Source of the DNA: Chamaecrista fasciculata
Taxonomy: Eukaryota; Streptophyta; Magnoliopsida; Fabales; Fabaceae
DNA: 64,000 bases
Direction of reading: 5' to 3'
NCBI GenBank assembly: GCA_003254925.1
Contig: QANZ01030535.1
Coordinates: forward strand, 62,001 to 126,000
Part shown: piece by piece, positions 1 through 12,001 of the stretch
Layout of the letters: every line of letters begins with the position of its first letter
Numbering within the stretch: the first letter of the stretch is position 1
Translations under genes and position numbers: made by a program
The notes under the pieces: generated by a model
What the model was told of the DNA's origin: nothing
Seen by the model: the letters and a program-made list of their open reading frames with translations, nothing else
Database searches by the model: none

Positions 1-830
1 TGCAAGAAAATAGGCTTTCAGTGGCGACTTAAAATATCGCCACTAAATGTAGTGCTTTCCGTGGCGATATGTAATGTCGCCACATAACCGAAAATCATTT
101 GTGGCGACACAAAGAGTGACCACTAAATACATAACTATCAGTGGCGACAAATGTCGCCACGAAATATTGGGACCAATACCTCTTTCCATTTGTTTTTATT
201 TGTGTTTAGTGGCGATAACAAAATGTTGCCATTGAAAATAGGGTCGCCACTGAAAATGGGTGTGGATGGCGATATTATTATCGCCAAAAAAAGTCTGTTC
301 TGTGGCGACATATGTCGCCACAAATTGGGGTAAAGGTGGCGACCCTTATGTCGCCACAAAAATCCATATATATACACATATATATTAGAAAATGTATTAT
401 TTGATTTCTGAATTTCCACCATGTCAATTATCTCCTATTTGAAATACACTACTAATCAAAATACTCAATTTGATTTTTGAAATATTTCAATTATTAACTA
501 TTTGATGACTAGTGTTGATTTGGTCCATGAATTTGAACTAAACTTTTTATTTTTTAATTCATAAATTTGTACTAAATTAATACTATTTGATTCATAAATT
601 TGAACTAATTTTTTACATTTTGATACTTAAATTTGTACTAAATTAATACTGATAGGTCCCTAAATTGGAACTAATTTTATAAGCAGCGACATGAATTGTC
701 GCCACCGAAAAGCTTTGCAAACAGAGGTATAGGCCACGACTTTGTGTCGCCACCAAAGGTCTTCGGTGGCAACATTTTCAGTTTTGGTGGCGACAAGTGT
801 AGCCACCGAAAGCCTTGATTTTTGTAGTCA
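1..830. repeat. GTGGCGAC palindromic repeat array (left block)
   Basis: Many copies of GTGGCGAC and its complement GTCGCCAC occur in facing pairs a few bases apart, interspersed with A/T-rich spacers, from the window edge to about 825. A related block lies at 1926-2160. Dense, short, two-orientation motifs are typical of the subterminal regions of CACTA-type and similar DNA transposons, where transposase binds. No terminal CACTA motif is visible because the left end is outside the window, so the class is inferred. Many units are degenerate (GTGGCAAC, GTGGTGAT). Confidence 0.6.
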
Positions 831-1149
831 AATCTCTCTCTTTCTCTCTCTCTCTCATTGATCCATTTCAATTTGGCATTTGGTTTGCCAGAAAACGGCA
901 CACTGGGTATTAGATCCGAATTGGATTGTACAACTCGCCAGTGGTTGAAGACAACCTTTGTCTTGCCTAAACGATGTTGTTTTGTTCCTCTTCTAGCATT
1001 TTGGTCCTTCTAAAAAGTTATGCGTTTTGTAGAAACTACACACGTCTAATGACATTGAGTGAAACAATAAATATTTAAAATTAAGAAAATCATGTTTGTT
1101 TACTTGACCAAAAAAAAAAAACTAACGTTTGTTTGTCTTCACATTGCAG

Positions 1150-1482
1150 GGACACACTAGTGAAGAGAAAGTTGATGCATTCAACATGCCTATCTACTAT
1201 CCAACATCAAATGAATTGGAGGCAATAATAAAGGAAAATGAGAAATTTGAAATAGAAAGAATGGGCATATTGAATACAATGACTAATATCAAACTTTCTG
1301 TTGAATTGAAAGTTGGGATAATCAGATCAGCCATGGAAGCACTATTCAAACAACACTTTGGAGATGAGGTTATACAAGAGCTATTTCAACGCTTTTCTGA
1401 CAAAGTGGCTCATAATTTATATATGTTAGATCCAAATCCTCCTACTTATGAAGTCTCATTTGTCATTGTCAAACGTAAGTAA
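1150..1482 (+). pseudogene. Orphan SABATH methyltransferase exon 4
   Basis: This is a lone copy of the last SABATH exon on the plus strand, opposite to the gene cluster. A good acceptor (TTGCAG) precedes GGACACACTAGTGAA, and the exon stays open for 110 codons to a TAA. It has the family landmarks FNMPIYYPT, a lid segment with FKQHFGDEV, and the C-terminal KRK. The tail DPNP...YEV is shared only with SABATH-4, so copy 4 or a close relative is the likely source. No exons 1-3 lie upstream, so it cannot encode a methyltransferase: the SAM-binding motif is in exon 2. It is flanked on both sides by GTGGCGAC repeat blocks, which suggests it was carried there by a transposon. Confidence 0.85.
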
Positions 1483-1925
1483 AGTATATGTATATCGTAT
1501 ATGTTGTTTGGTTTTATGAAGTGACAGAATATAAATTGAAGGTTAAATTAATGTAATGGTTGTTTAACTTTAATTAAAGTTTTAAATTAGTCCTTTAATT
1601 AAATTTAAGTTGTGTTGTTAAATTGATCTTCAAGTTTTTATGCCCTTTTATAAAACATGTTTCTTAATAGTTATTTAACTGTTGACAGAAAGAAAACTAA
1701 ATTTGTTGGTAGGCGATTAGAGCCTGACTCACCTAAACTTTCTCTCACTAAAAAAAAAGATTAGATAACTAAACTTGTGATCACATATATTTATATGGAA
1801 ATTCATATGACCACCAAATTTGTTGATGCACAACCATATTTCTAATGCAGAAGAATTATTTAATTATATTTTTAAAATAAATATTATATACTAAAACAAG
1901 ATTAGATTAAATACTAACTCTGATA
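1483..1925. other. Noncoding AT-rich stretch
   Basis: Sequence after the orphan exon 4 and before the second GTGGCGAC block. It contains 'ttaatt...aaatttaag' MITE-like text but no exon or element end that can be supported. Confidence 0.5.
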
Positions 1926-2165
1926 ATGTCGCCACCGAAACTAACATTCTGTGGCAACAAATATGTTGCCACCTATACCCCAATTCTGTGGTGATAAAAA
2001 GTCGCCACCGAAACCTTTCGATGGCAACAATTTATTGTCGCCACCAAAAACATACGTAGACATGTAAAAAGGAGTATTAGTCTCAACATTCCGTGGCGAC
2101 GTTGGAAGGTTGCCACTAATTGTGATTCATTTTGGTGGCGACTCTTTATGTCGATGGTTGAGGGA
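1926..2165. repeat. GTGGCGAC palindromic repeat array (right block)
   Basis: A second, shorter block of GTCGCCACC / GTGGCGAC units like those at 1-830. With the left block it brackets the orphan SABATH exon 4, which fits subterminal repeats on both sides of one non-autonomous element. A clean terminal inverted repeat and target duplication are not seen. Confidence 0.5.
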
Positions 2166-2224
2166 CTTCTGGGGAAAGCCAACATGGAAGGAACACCATA
2201 AAGTCTCAACAAGGTTTTTCGATA

Positions 2225-2891
2225 TGTGCCAAGGTGAAATTCTTAGAATTGGTTTATTCTAAATGAATACATTTTTATGGTGGAGTGTGATAGTTCTTTG
2301 TTTAATTAAGAGCTATGATTGTCGGTGTTGACAATGTTGAAGATGTGGTAATTTTCAATCAAGGTGGAGATTTGTTGGGTAATTAATTGAAAATGGAAGT
2401 AGGTGAGGTTTTAGAAAGTCCCACATTGCTTGGTTAGCAATTGTGAGCTTTTTAAGAAGTCTCACATTGCTTGGATAGTAATTGTTAGAGGAGCTCAACT
2501 ACTATAATAGGAGGCCCAAGGCAAGTTTACAAGTGCACCAAGTCAATACACTTTAAGCTTTTATTTGACTTTTAAATTCCTTCCTCTCTTCTATTTTAGA
2601 GTTCTTCTATTGTTATTAGTAGAGTGTGGAAGGTGTAGTAAAATAGTTGCTTTGTGAGAGTGTGAGTGTACTTGGGGTAAGGGTTGAGAGAATATTGTGT
2701 GATGTAACAATTTTCATATAGTATTTTTCTCTAGTTGTCTTCTGGCAACGGGCGTTGTTTTTTTTTCCCGGTTTGGGTTTTCCACGTTAATTCCTCTTGT
2801 GTTGTGATTGTGTTTCTTCATCTTACTTTTTTAGTTATTCTCAAGGGGAAAGGTTATTTTATTTTTACAAATATTATTATTTTTCCCAACA
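2225..2891 (+). mobile_element. Ty1/Copia LTR remnant (PPT plus 3' LTR)
   Basis: A purine-rich tract ending AAGGTGGAGATT lies immediately before TGTTGGGTAATT at 2373. The LTR runs to CCCAACA at 2891, giving TG...CA ends with a short inverted repeat. The tract before it is the usual polypurine tract, so this is the 3' end of a Copia element with about 150 bp of internal sequence left. The LTR also holds the common 'AGTCCCACATTGCTTGG' motif. It is an old, broken fossil with no coding capacity. Confidence 0.7.
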
Positions 2892-2894
2892 ATA

Positions 2895-3115
2895 GAGAAC
2901 TGCGTTGAGTTGTTTTGATAAAAAGAGATTTATCATATCGACTAAACTGAAAACCAAAAGAGAGAAGAAGTTGAGATAACCGATCATATAAAGATCTGCT
3001 AAGTTTGCACACCAGAGATTTATCTTGACTTTCGAATTCCTGTGGCTGCTTCATGAATACATCTTCAGTAATAAACCCACTAAGGAATGAATTATTGATG
3101 TCAATCTGCTAATCT
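2895..3115 (-). mobile_element. Ty1/Copia reverse transcriptase fragment
   Basis: The minus strand encodes a piece of Copia-type reverse transcriptase, recognisable by MKQPQEFESQ, LVCKLSRSLY and FGFQFSRYDKSLF. It abuts the plus-strand Copia LTR in the opposite orientation, so at least two Copia fragments meet here. It is a truncated fossil with several breaks. Confidence 0.75.
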
Positions 3116-3119
3116 GCTT

Positions 3120-4060
3120 CACACACCACATTTTAGGGGTTAATGGAACAAAAAATAGTTTGAAAACAAAAATGAAACTTATCCCATAATTTGAGGATCA
3201 ATACAAAACAAAAAATAATATGAAGACCAAATAAAACTAACCTCATATTTGAGGACCAAAATAATTATTTAACCTAATGATATTTATATCTATTCAATAT
3301 GGATAAAAACTCTAAATACCCTAAATACCCTTATGGATTGTCATTCCTAAGGATAAGGTAATTGAGAAGGTTCTATACTTCTATTTGACATTTGGTTTTT
3401 CCTACTGAGTATGGGATGATTTATATAAAAAATGACATTAAGGTTATGTTACTAGCCAAGATATTGATCTCTCTTTAGTGTTTATTGACAAAAGTGTATA
3501 GATTTTATGAGAAAAAACAAAAGGATTGCTTCAGAAGGAGATAATACAGAGTTGACTCCATCAAATAATATGAATTACTTGTTACTAATGGAAGTGTAAA
3601 AAACACAACCACAAATTGTAATTTCTTTCTGATGATATTCCGCTCCTGCTCCCGACTATCTTCCAGAGCTCCCTGCACAAGTAACTCAAATGGCGATTTT
3701 AGTTCCCAGAAGAGCCTCCGAAGCTCAAGTCAATATTTGAAAAGAGTAACAGTATATCAGTGTATTAGTTGGTTAACTTACCTGCGGATCCTCTATTTAT
3801 AGGGCTTGGCTGGAAGCGTCCTGCCTAGACCTGCTACATGGGTCATCATTGCTTGTAGGTTGGTTACGTAGGGAGGGGACCACCGACAGGTTCATGCGCC
3901 TCCACTACCTTGTGGTCCCACCTATCAATGTGCCTCCGCTCGATCCTACAAGCTCTCGGTTATTTCTTAGGGTCTCTGGGCAGGGCGCTTCTTCTTGGAT
4001 CTCTGGGGGTTATCCTGCCCATTGGGCTTTTGGGTCGTAGAGTGGGCCCATTGGGCCATA
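3120..4060. other. Noncoding stretch with MITE-like and LTR-like sequence
   Basis: From 3130 to 3260 there is 'gtttgaggaccaaa' repeat text of the fold-back type seen elsewhere. From 3620 to 4060 the composition turns GC-richer (GGGCCCATTGGGCC, a TATTTATAG box) like the regulatory part of an LTR, but no LTR ends can be set. No host gene is seen. Confidence 0.35.
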
Positions 4061-4075
4061 CTCTATCACTATCAC

Positions 4076-4126
4076 TTTCTTTCTTTCTTTTATTTTCTCT
4101 CCTCGGGCCCCTCTTTTCTTTCCTTT

Positions 4127-4158
<32 letters not shown>

Positions 4159-4200
4159 TTTTTCTTTCTTTCTTTTCCTTTCTTTTCTTTCTTTTCCTCA
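4076..4200 (+). repeat. (TTTC)n microsatellite
   Basis: A pyrimidine run dominated by TTTC/CTTT units. It opens spurious Phe/Ser-rich and Lys-rich frames on the two strands, which are not genes. Confidence 0.9.
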
Positions 4201-4992
4201 TTTTCCTCTCCACCATCCACGTCCCTTTCCTTGTCTCCCTCTAAGGCCCAAATTGTAATTTGTCCTACCCAAAATCACAATTTGGTCCTTCACTAGTTTA
4301 TCTCCTTTCACACAAGTCCCTATAATAATACTAGGAAGTGACGGGATTTGAGCTCTATAAAACAATATTTTATTTACTAAAGGTTAAATCCTTACTTTAC
4401 TTAAAGTGATCGTAACTAAGCACAAAAAGGCCCTTTACTTCAATCCTACCAAGTCATACCTTAGGTCTGTTCCCAAGAAAGGAAAGGAGAAGACTCCTTT
4501 CCTCCACTAAGTATGGATGTTGCAGGCTCATATAGTTTAGTGGGGTACCCCAAGGCTCTTTGCCTTTTAGGCATCTACTACTCCTTAATTAATTAATTAA
4601 CTGTAAAAATAATGATGATGTAGGAACAATATATATAATATCTATTTTAAAAATCAAATCAATCTGTTATACATTAGCAATATGACTGTGCAGCAATAAG
4701 TTTAATTTGGTAATCATATGGACTTCGCTATCAAAAGGAATTGTAGCAACTTTTAATCTTATTCATGCATGATAGAAACAAACCACATACATAAAGTTTA
4801 AAACATTTGATTACTCATGGCTTGAGCTCTACACATTCTTTTACTTCCTAACTAGTCCCAAATTAACCAGATTATTCTACAATACGCATCTATATTACAT
4901 AGAGCTACTTATGAGAATCATTCTTGGAGACATTTTACACAAAAACCATAGAGTAAACAAGATAAGATCCAACTCTATTATTGCTTAGTTTA

Positions 4993-7172
4993 TCATTTAC
5001 GTTTGAGAATGAAAAACAACTCTTCATATTCACGACATAGATTATCCAAATCCTGAGCCAATTTATCGGCAAAGAGCCGAAATAACTCTGGTATGACCTC
5101 ATCACCAAAATGTTGTTTGAAGAGTTCTTCCATGTATGCTCTTGTGAGCCCAACCAGAAATTCAACAGATTGTTTGATATGCCTCATTCGCCTACTCAAT
5201 ATGCCCTTTCTTTCAATCTTGAAATTCCCATTCTTCTCTATTATTTCCTCCAACTCCATTAATGTTGGGTAGTAATGAGGAACGTTAAAGGTCTCAACTT
5301 TCTCCTCACTAACATGTCCCTGCAAACAAAATCATAGAAAGTTTTGTCTTGAAGTCATTTCTTTAAGTCATAATGATTAAGAGTAAACTAATAATTTGGT
5401 CTCATTTCTTTAAGTCATAATGAGTAAGAGTAAACTAATAATTTGGTCCTTGAAAGATCACCGAGTGACAACTAAGTCCTTGAAAAATTGAACTACACAA
5501 TTTAGTCCTTGAAAGATCAAAATATACAGTATACTTGTTAGTCATTTTCGTGGACTAAATAGCATACCGTTTTAATCTTTCAGAGATTAAAGAGTATATC
5601 GTTTCAATCTTCCAGGGTCTAAACTGTGAATTTCAACCTTTCAAGGACCAAATTGTCAACTCGATAATCTTTTAAGGATCAAATTATTAATTTACTCTAA
5701 TGATCAATTTTCCTGGAAAAGTTCAGAAAACTTCCCTTTCCCACGAAACAAACAGAGACAATTGGATTATATATAATATACATATACCAGTTTGATCATT
5801 TCATAAAGGCATGACTCAAAAATCCCAATATTTGTAGCTAGAGCAGTTTGGGACACAGTGCAGTGAGCAGGCTTATTAGGCGCCACAATCAACATCAATC
5901 CTCCATTCAAAATTTCTTGTGATCTTGCACTTAAAAAGCACTCCATATCCTTCTTGTATTGAGCAGCATAAGCCTCATAAACTTTCTCACTAGAATTAAT
6001 ATAGTGAATTCTATTTCCATTCCAAGCAGGTGATTTCTTGTCCACTATCTGTAGCAACCAAATTTTGATCATAAATACTTGAAACTTACACACCATAACA
6101 AAAGAGACATGCTGCAAATTAAAAAGTTGAAGATCTTTGATTTTGACCTACTTAATTTGACATTTAACAAGATCCAAGTGAGGTACTCAACTATTTAATC
6201 CCCATAAATAATCTTTTGGAGACTAAATAGTCGACACCTGTAAAAAAAATCAAGGATACAGGGACTGAATCATAGTTTTAAGATTAATTTAAGGATCGAA
6301 AAATGTGGGTTTTACTAATTTTTGAGACTCAAGTGACTTTGACAAACTGTGAGACAGTGAGCTCTCTCTCAGTTAGTGATTAAGTGAAAAAATTCAAGAC
6401 ACCTGAATATATACTCCATCTAACATCTCATGCTACTCGACATAGGATTTAAGCATCTCGTATAATAAATACAGTTATCAACTTTTCTTTTTTTGAAAAA
6501 GGAATTGAAGACAACCTCTTTTGGAAATTGAGACATCCAATGAAGAGCATAAGAGCAATTGACAAAGTGAAGGCTTGATTTTGGAAACAAACGGCCATAG
6601 AAAGATCCAGCCACACCAGCAGCATAGTAGCTTTTTGAGGCATAAGAGGATGATCTGAACAGAGAATTGAAATCATTGTTGTAATGATCATTGAAGAACA
6701 CATGAAATTCAAGTGATGATGATGAATTGCTTTGATTATTTGCTTTGTACACTCTTTCCGCTGCTTCTATGATGTTGTACACTGCCATGAATGTGTTCTG
6801 CCCAACAGAACATCCTAAATCTGCTATTCCAAAAGCCTTTGAACCATCCACACAACTTGAATCAATTTCAAGCTGATCTTGAATGACTTCATTGATAAGG
6901 TCTTTTGATGCTTCTATTACTCTCTTCTGTAAGTAAAGAAAGATATATGTATGTAGTAAATTCAGACCTTCTAGGAACTGGTTTGCAAAGTGTTAATCAA
7001 AACAATTCAAAATATTAAGGACTAAAATGACAACGCCCATATAATGCAAAACAAAAATGTTAGTTTATTCTATATATATATAGACCTGGTGGTCAGAATT
7101 GTTGGCATAGCCATGAGGGCCATCTCCTGCACTCATGGGGTATGATTGACCGATTCCATCATCAGCTTCCAT
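4993..7172 (-). CDS. SABATH-1: SABATH-family SAM-dependent carboxyl methyltransferase
   Basis: Four exons, all joined in phase 0: 7086-7172, 6516-6926, 5788-6048 and 4993-5319, with GT-AG introns. They give about 361 residues, normal for the family. The product should move the methyl group of S-adenosylmethionine to a carboxyl group of a small acid, in the cytosol. Exon 1 (MEADDGIGQSYPMSAGDG, NNSDHQ) carries the N-terminal SAM/substrate segment; Gln29 aligns with Gln25 of salicylate methyltransferase. Exon 2 has SAM motif I (IADLGCSVGQNTF, Asp about 65), FFNDHYNNDF, GSFYGRLFP, and YALHWM with the substrate-clamping Trp at about 159. Exon 3 has DKKSPAWNGNRIHY. Exon 4 has the FNVPHYYPT and FKQHFGDEV lid and ends KRK. 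The SYPM/GDGPH/DKKSPAWN signature fits the farnesoic acid methyltransferase / At5g37990-like branch, but the substrate cannot be deduced. The gene looks intact. Confidence 0.9.
5380..5699. mobile_element. Fold-back MITE in intron 3 of SABATH-1
   Basis: Inverted arms start AGAGTAAACTAATAATTTGG and end with the complement (AAATTATTAATTTACTCT). Near-identical flanks (AATGATTA / AATGATCA) suggest an 8-bp target duplication. The left end has a small internal duplication of 'catttctttaagtcataatg'. SABATH-5 has the same element at the same intron position (60934-61175). Confidence 0.65.
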
Positions 7173-7331
7173 TCTCTTTTGTGTTTTTGCAAAATGTAGA
7201 ATGAAATATTTTGTTATGTACAATGGCGCAGCAGCTAGCATATTAGCATTGTATGAGAATCTGTTGGGTTCTTATTCATTCAGTCCAGTTAAATTTGTGT
7301 AGGTGGGACTCATGTTTTGATAATAGAATAA

Positions 7332-8540
7332 AGGCCAAAGTGCAAATTCGGTCCTATAACTTTGCTCCAATTCCCAAATCAGTCCTATAACTTTTTTTGT
7401 CTCAAATTTGGTCCTGTAACTTTGCTCCAGTTCCCAAATCAGTCCTATAACTTTTTTTGTCTTGAATTTGGTCCTATATCTTTGCTCTAGGTCCCAAATC
7501 AGTCCTATATCTTTTTTTGTCTCAGTTTTGGTCCCATATGTTTTGAAAACCTCCCACCGTTAGTCCTCCGTCTATTTTAAATTATAGTTTAGTCCTGAAA
7601 ACTTCAAGTCCCTTTTACTTTAGTCCCTGACTATCAAAATGAAAGTGAAAGAGCATCCCTGAAAATTCTCAAACCTTACATCTTGGTCCCTAATCCATGA
7701 ATTCTTCATAAAATGGAATAGAAATGCAAAAACAACACAAACTAAAGCAAATGACAACGGGACCAAAACTGAAAACGCAGAAAATTTAAAACCCATCAGA
7801 AAATGGCCCAACCTTGCCGGAAAACGTACGGAAATCACCGAGAAACTAAAGAACTCATCCAAAAACCCCAATCCTCACTGAAATCTCACTCAAATAACCG
7901 CCCTCAAATGTTTTAAGAAAGAATTGTCGAAAATTCAAACTTTTGAGGAGGGAGGTGATAGAAAAAATGTAAGGGATTTCAGAACTTCTCTCTCAGAATC
8001 ACCAAATGTAAGGGAATTTTCTATCACATCCCTCCTCAAAAGTTTGGATTTTCAAAAATTCTTTCTTAAAGCATTTGAGGACGATTATTTGAGTGAGATT
8101 TCAATGAGAATTGGGGTATTTGGATGAGTTTTTGAGTTTCTCGGTGATTTTCGTACGTTTTCTGGTGGGTTTTAAATTTTCTCCGTTTTTAGTTTTGGTC
8201 CCTCTGTCATTTGCTTTAATTTGTGTTATTTTTGCATTTCTATTCCATTTCATGAAGAATTCATGGATTAGGGACTGAGATGTAAGGTTGGAGAATCTTC
8301 AGGGATGCTCTTTCACTTTCATTTTGATAGGAACTTGAAGTTTTCAGGACTAAATGTAATTTAAAATAGACGGAGGACTAATGGTGGGAGCTTTTCAAAA
8401 CATATGGGACCAAAACTGAGATAAAAAAAGATATAAGATTGATTTGGGACGTAGAGCAAAGATACAGGACCAAATTCGAGACAAAAAAAGTTATAGGACT
8501 GATTTGGGAACTGGATCAAAGTTACAGGACCAAATTCNTT
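7332..8540. mobile_element. Long fold-back (inverted-repeat) element
   Basis: About 600 bp (7340-7960) is repeated in reverse complement at 8020-8537 around a short centre near 7985. Paired landmarks include cttttgaggaggga / tccctcctcaaaag, acgtacggaaa / tttcgtacgt and the repeated 'ggtcctataactttgctcc' units at the tips. Transcripts would fold into a very long hairpin. It begins about 160 bp upstream of the SABATH-1 start codon. The right arm runs into an N, so its outer end is uncertain. Open frames inside are by-products of the repeat. Confidence 0.8.
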
Positions 8541-8884
8541 TATATATATATATATATGAATGATGTTTTGGAAAACTTTTTTGTTTTTTTTTTTTCAAAA
8601 TATGTGATGTTTTATAAATTTGAGAGAACATTAATTATTTTTTTACCATTTTATCCCTATAATATATAGTAAAGTCATAAATAAATAAACATTTCCCAAG
8701 TAATTTAATAGGGATAGTTTAGTCTTTTTATCTCATTTTTCTCTTATTTTAGGTAAACTAATCATTTCTTTAATCTATGTGCATTTACCTTAAATATCAG
8801 ATATATAGAACGAGAGGGAGTAATAAGTTAATGAAATGCTTTCACGATGCTATTAAAATGCAGATTTAATGAAGAGAAAAATAA

Positions 8885-9345
8885 AAATTTAGTCCTGAAA
8901 GATCACTGAATTGATAATTTAGTCACTGAAGGATAGAAATACACAGTTTAGTCCGTGAACGATCAAAACAAAATACTTATTAGTCACTTTCATGGACTAA
9001 ATAATATGTCGTTCTAATCAAGGACTAAACTATGTATTTCAATATTTCAAAAACCAATTTGTTAACTCACTAATCTTTCAAGGACCGAGTTGAATGATGA
9101 TGTGGCAAATATAGGTGAAATGGATTCAACGGCAGATAATGGATGAAAATCAGTTTAGGACCAACAGTGAGACATTTTCGAAAGTTATGAGACCAAAATT
9201 GCAACAAAAAATCTTATGGGACAAAATTGAGACCTTTGCCAAAGTTATGAGACTAAAATTGTTACAAAAAAAAAAGTTATGGGACCAAATTTAAACCTTT
9301 ACCAAAGTTATCGGACCAAAACTGCACTTTACCTTTTACTCTTTA
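8885..9345. repeat. MITE fragments of fold-back families
   Basis: From 8885 to 9090 there is a palindromic 'tttagtcctgaaagatcactgaat' unit. From 9130 to 9345 there is a half-palindrome of 'aaagttatgagaccaaaattg' units ending 'aaaactgcactttacc'. Both match fold-back families found in the SABATH introns. No genes. Confidence 0.55.
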
Positions 9346-9493
9346 ATTAATGTAATGGTCTCCACATATTACATTGACTTTTAATTTAATTCTCATAATT
9401 TTAAATTTTGCAATTGAGTCATTTGTTATATTGATAAATTTTAATCTCATAACAAACAAAAATAATGATTAAATTTATTTAATCTCAAATAAA

Positions 9494-9623
9494 TATTGTT
9501 GGGACCAGAGACGGACTGGCCTAGTGGTTAGTTGTCACATGGCCCCTACCATATATTGGCAAGGGTTCGAATCTCCACAGCTTCCTTGCTTCTTAGTTTA
9601 TTTTTAGTTTACTTTTTTGTACC
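9494..9623 (+). mobile_element. tRNA-derived SINE
   Basis: It contains a polymerase III A box (TGGCCTAGTGGTTAG) and, about 45 bp later, a B box (GGGTTCGAATCTCC), the internal promoter of tRNA-derived SINEs. A T-rich tail follows. The 8-bp direct repeat CAAATAAA at both ends is a candidate target duplication, although low-complexity sequence weakens it. Confidence 0.65.
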
Positions 9624-10916
9624 CAAATAAAAATATATATCCATAGTTTATATATATATATACAAACAAACAATATGATGAAATCTTGACATGGGATGCA
9701 AAGAATTTTAAACCAATCAAATTTTAACATTTGGAATTAATAACCTGGAGAATAGGTAACCAACATGTAATCAGAATATTATATATATTTACATCTTATA
9801 ACCTAAATTTTATAATTTTTATACTTTTAGACTTGAAAGAATTAAAGGCAAACACAAATCAATTAACCTAAATAGATTGAACCAAGAGAGCCTTCTGCCT
9901 TCAAAAAAAACGCAGACCTTCTGCCTTCTCACTCTAGCCTTCCTCACGCAAACGCAGACCTTCTTCTCTTGCAAACACAAATCAATTGAACTTTTAGTTT
10001 CTCTCTCTCGCTCGCCTTCCTCTCTCGCAAACGCATATTGGAAACTTCTTCTGTTCTCTCTCGCTGAGATTCTATTCTAAGTTCGGGGTAAACAATCGGA
10101 AACATCATCGTCTGCAAAGATACATCCGCCATTTCCATTCACAGTAAGTAATGTTTCTTGGTTTTCTTCTTCTCCAATTTCTCCAAAAAAAAAGTGACGG
10201 TGAAATTCTATTCTAGGTTCGGGTAAACAATCTAAAATTTTTCAATTTGTTCTTCATTTCTGGGTTTAGTAGTGTTCTTCATTTCTGAGTTTAACATCTA
10301 AGTAATTTTGTCTGTTCTTCATTTCAGTGGATCACCTTGTAATAACATGACAGAAAAAATCACATTTGTCTGTCTTCTTTCCAAGCCTGTGTGCACTTGT
10401 GTTGCGTTCTCAGGTCTTGGTAGATTATGTGCTTGGCAAGACTCCCTTCATCTGAAAACTCTCCATTGTTACAACATTGGCACAGAATTGATTTTTCTGA
10501 GATGGATGGGTAAAGGCCATCATACGTAATGGCCGTCGAGTTTCAGATATTGGGGACCATATGTTTCATGGATTTAGACAGTCTTTATTTCTTTGGATAA
10601 TAACTAGAGATTTTTTCTTATTTGTCAGAGGTCTGTGAATCAGGTTCCAAACATTGACAAGGTTGCTTGAAATTTGTTGTCCTATTTTTATGTTCATATT
10701 CATCAATGCTCTTAGTATTTGTATGTCCTAATTTCTCATGCTCTGATTATCGTTCTGTTTCTTAAATTCTGATTATCTTTCTCTGAATTAATGATTTGGT
10801 GTTCTTTGTGTCGATGGTAATGTGCAAAAGGGAGCAGTATATCCTCAAATTAGCAAAGGGCAGCAACACAATGCATATATAAGTGGGTTTTCTGCTTTAG
10901 ACATAGCTCGTCCTCC

Positions 10917-11681
10917 ATGATCAATGGTAGATATATATATATATATATATATTAGCTTCTCATATTCTGGTATGTTTCTACTGTCATATGCAAATTATTT
11001 TATCATGCTCTGTCTTAAAGGCTAATCAATATTTCTCCTCTTTTGTTGAAACATAATTCATAATCTCCGATTAATCTGTTGATCAGGGAGTGGTAATTTT
11101 CTGCTGCTACAATTGCTTTGGCACTATTTTGAAGGGCCATTTCTGTTTCTCTAATTTATATTTGGTGAGTTCTTCAGCTGTAGTTTTGAGCCTACATCAC
11201 AAGGGAAGGACCAAAGGAGTAAAAGAATCAAGTCAGGGACCAAATCAGAATTTTATAGAGCTGTGTAGAGACTTTGCCAGAATCTCGCTGGTTTGCCCCA
11301 AAGTGGCGAGATTCCAGCGAGAATGTTGCTGCGCACTGGAAGGAGTTCGCTGGAATCTCGCCAGTTGTATAACTAACTGGCGAGAAAGTGGCGAACTTGC
11401 GCAGATGTTACAAATTGATCAATGGTAGATATATATATATATTAGCTTCTCATATTCTGGTATGTTTCTACTGTCATATGCAAATTATTTTATCACACTC
11501 TGTCTTAAAGGCTAATCAATATTTCTCCTCTTTTGTTGAAACATAATTCACAATCTCCGATTAATCTGTTGATCAGGGAGTGGTAATTTTCTGCTGCTAC
11601 AATTGCTTTGGCACTATTTTGAAGGGCCATTTCTGTTTCTCTAATTTATATTTGGTGAGTTCTTCAGCTGTAGTTTTGAGA
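10917..11681 (+). repeat. ~260-bp direct duplication with 230-bp spacer
   Basis: The block starting GATCAATGGTAGATATATAT and ending 'cagctgtagttttgag' occurs at 10917-11188 and again at 11419-11681, nearly identical apart from the length of the TA run. The spacer (11189-11418) holds inverted copies of a 'ctggcgagat/atctcgccag' motif. Local duplication after spacer insertion, or a small element with terminal direct repeats, could explain it. The ends are not TG...CA. Confidence 0.75.
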
Positions 11682-12001
11682 ACACTATTTGCAGACTTCA
11701 GTAATTACCTTAGCTTCCTGATGATTGATAATGACTTTTTTGTTTTCTTGTTCTTAGTTCATAATTCTTGCAATTATAACTTCCTCATTGTAACATCTAC
11801 TTCCAGCTATTTTAGTTTGTGGGTAGCCTAGTGCTGATGTTACTACAATTTTTTTTTTCTCTTGACAGGGGCAATTATTCATTAATGAAAGAAGCAACAA
11901 ATGCAGGTAAGAAGCTCTGATAAATGCACAATTTTCCATTTTTTTGGGGCCACTTACCTGATAGAATGTTAAATATTTTTTCTTGTTTTTGACTTGAATA
12001 G

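Noticed and set aside
1-830. CRISPR-like array
   Set aside because: The repeats are short, palindromic, irregularly spaced and degenerate, in a plant nuclear context.
3910-4296. Phe/Ser-rich and Lys/Glu-rich open frames on both strands
   Set aside because: They are translations of the TTTC microsatellite and its flank, with no family features.
6449-6712. Frames with MCSSMIITTM... repeated in each SABATH copy
   Set aside because: They are the +1 shadow of exon 2. The real frame has the SAM-binding motif.
7620-8127. Open frames inside the long fold-back
   Set aside because: They are mirror images of one another in the inverted repeat, low in coding character and without homology that I recognise.
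10917-11681. Terminal-repeat retrotransposon in miniature (TRIM)
   Set aside because: The duplicated blocks lack TG...CA ends, and no primer-binding site was found after the first block.
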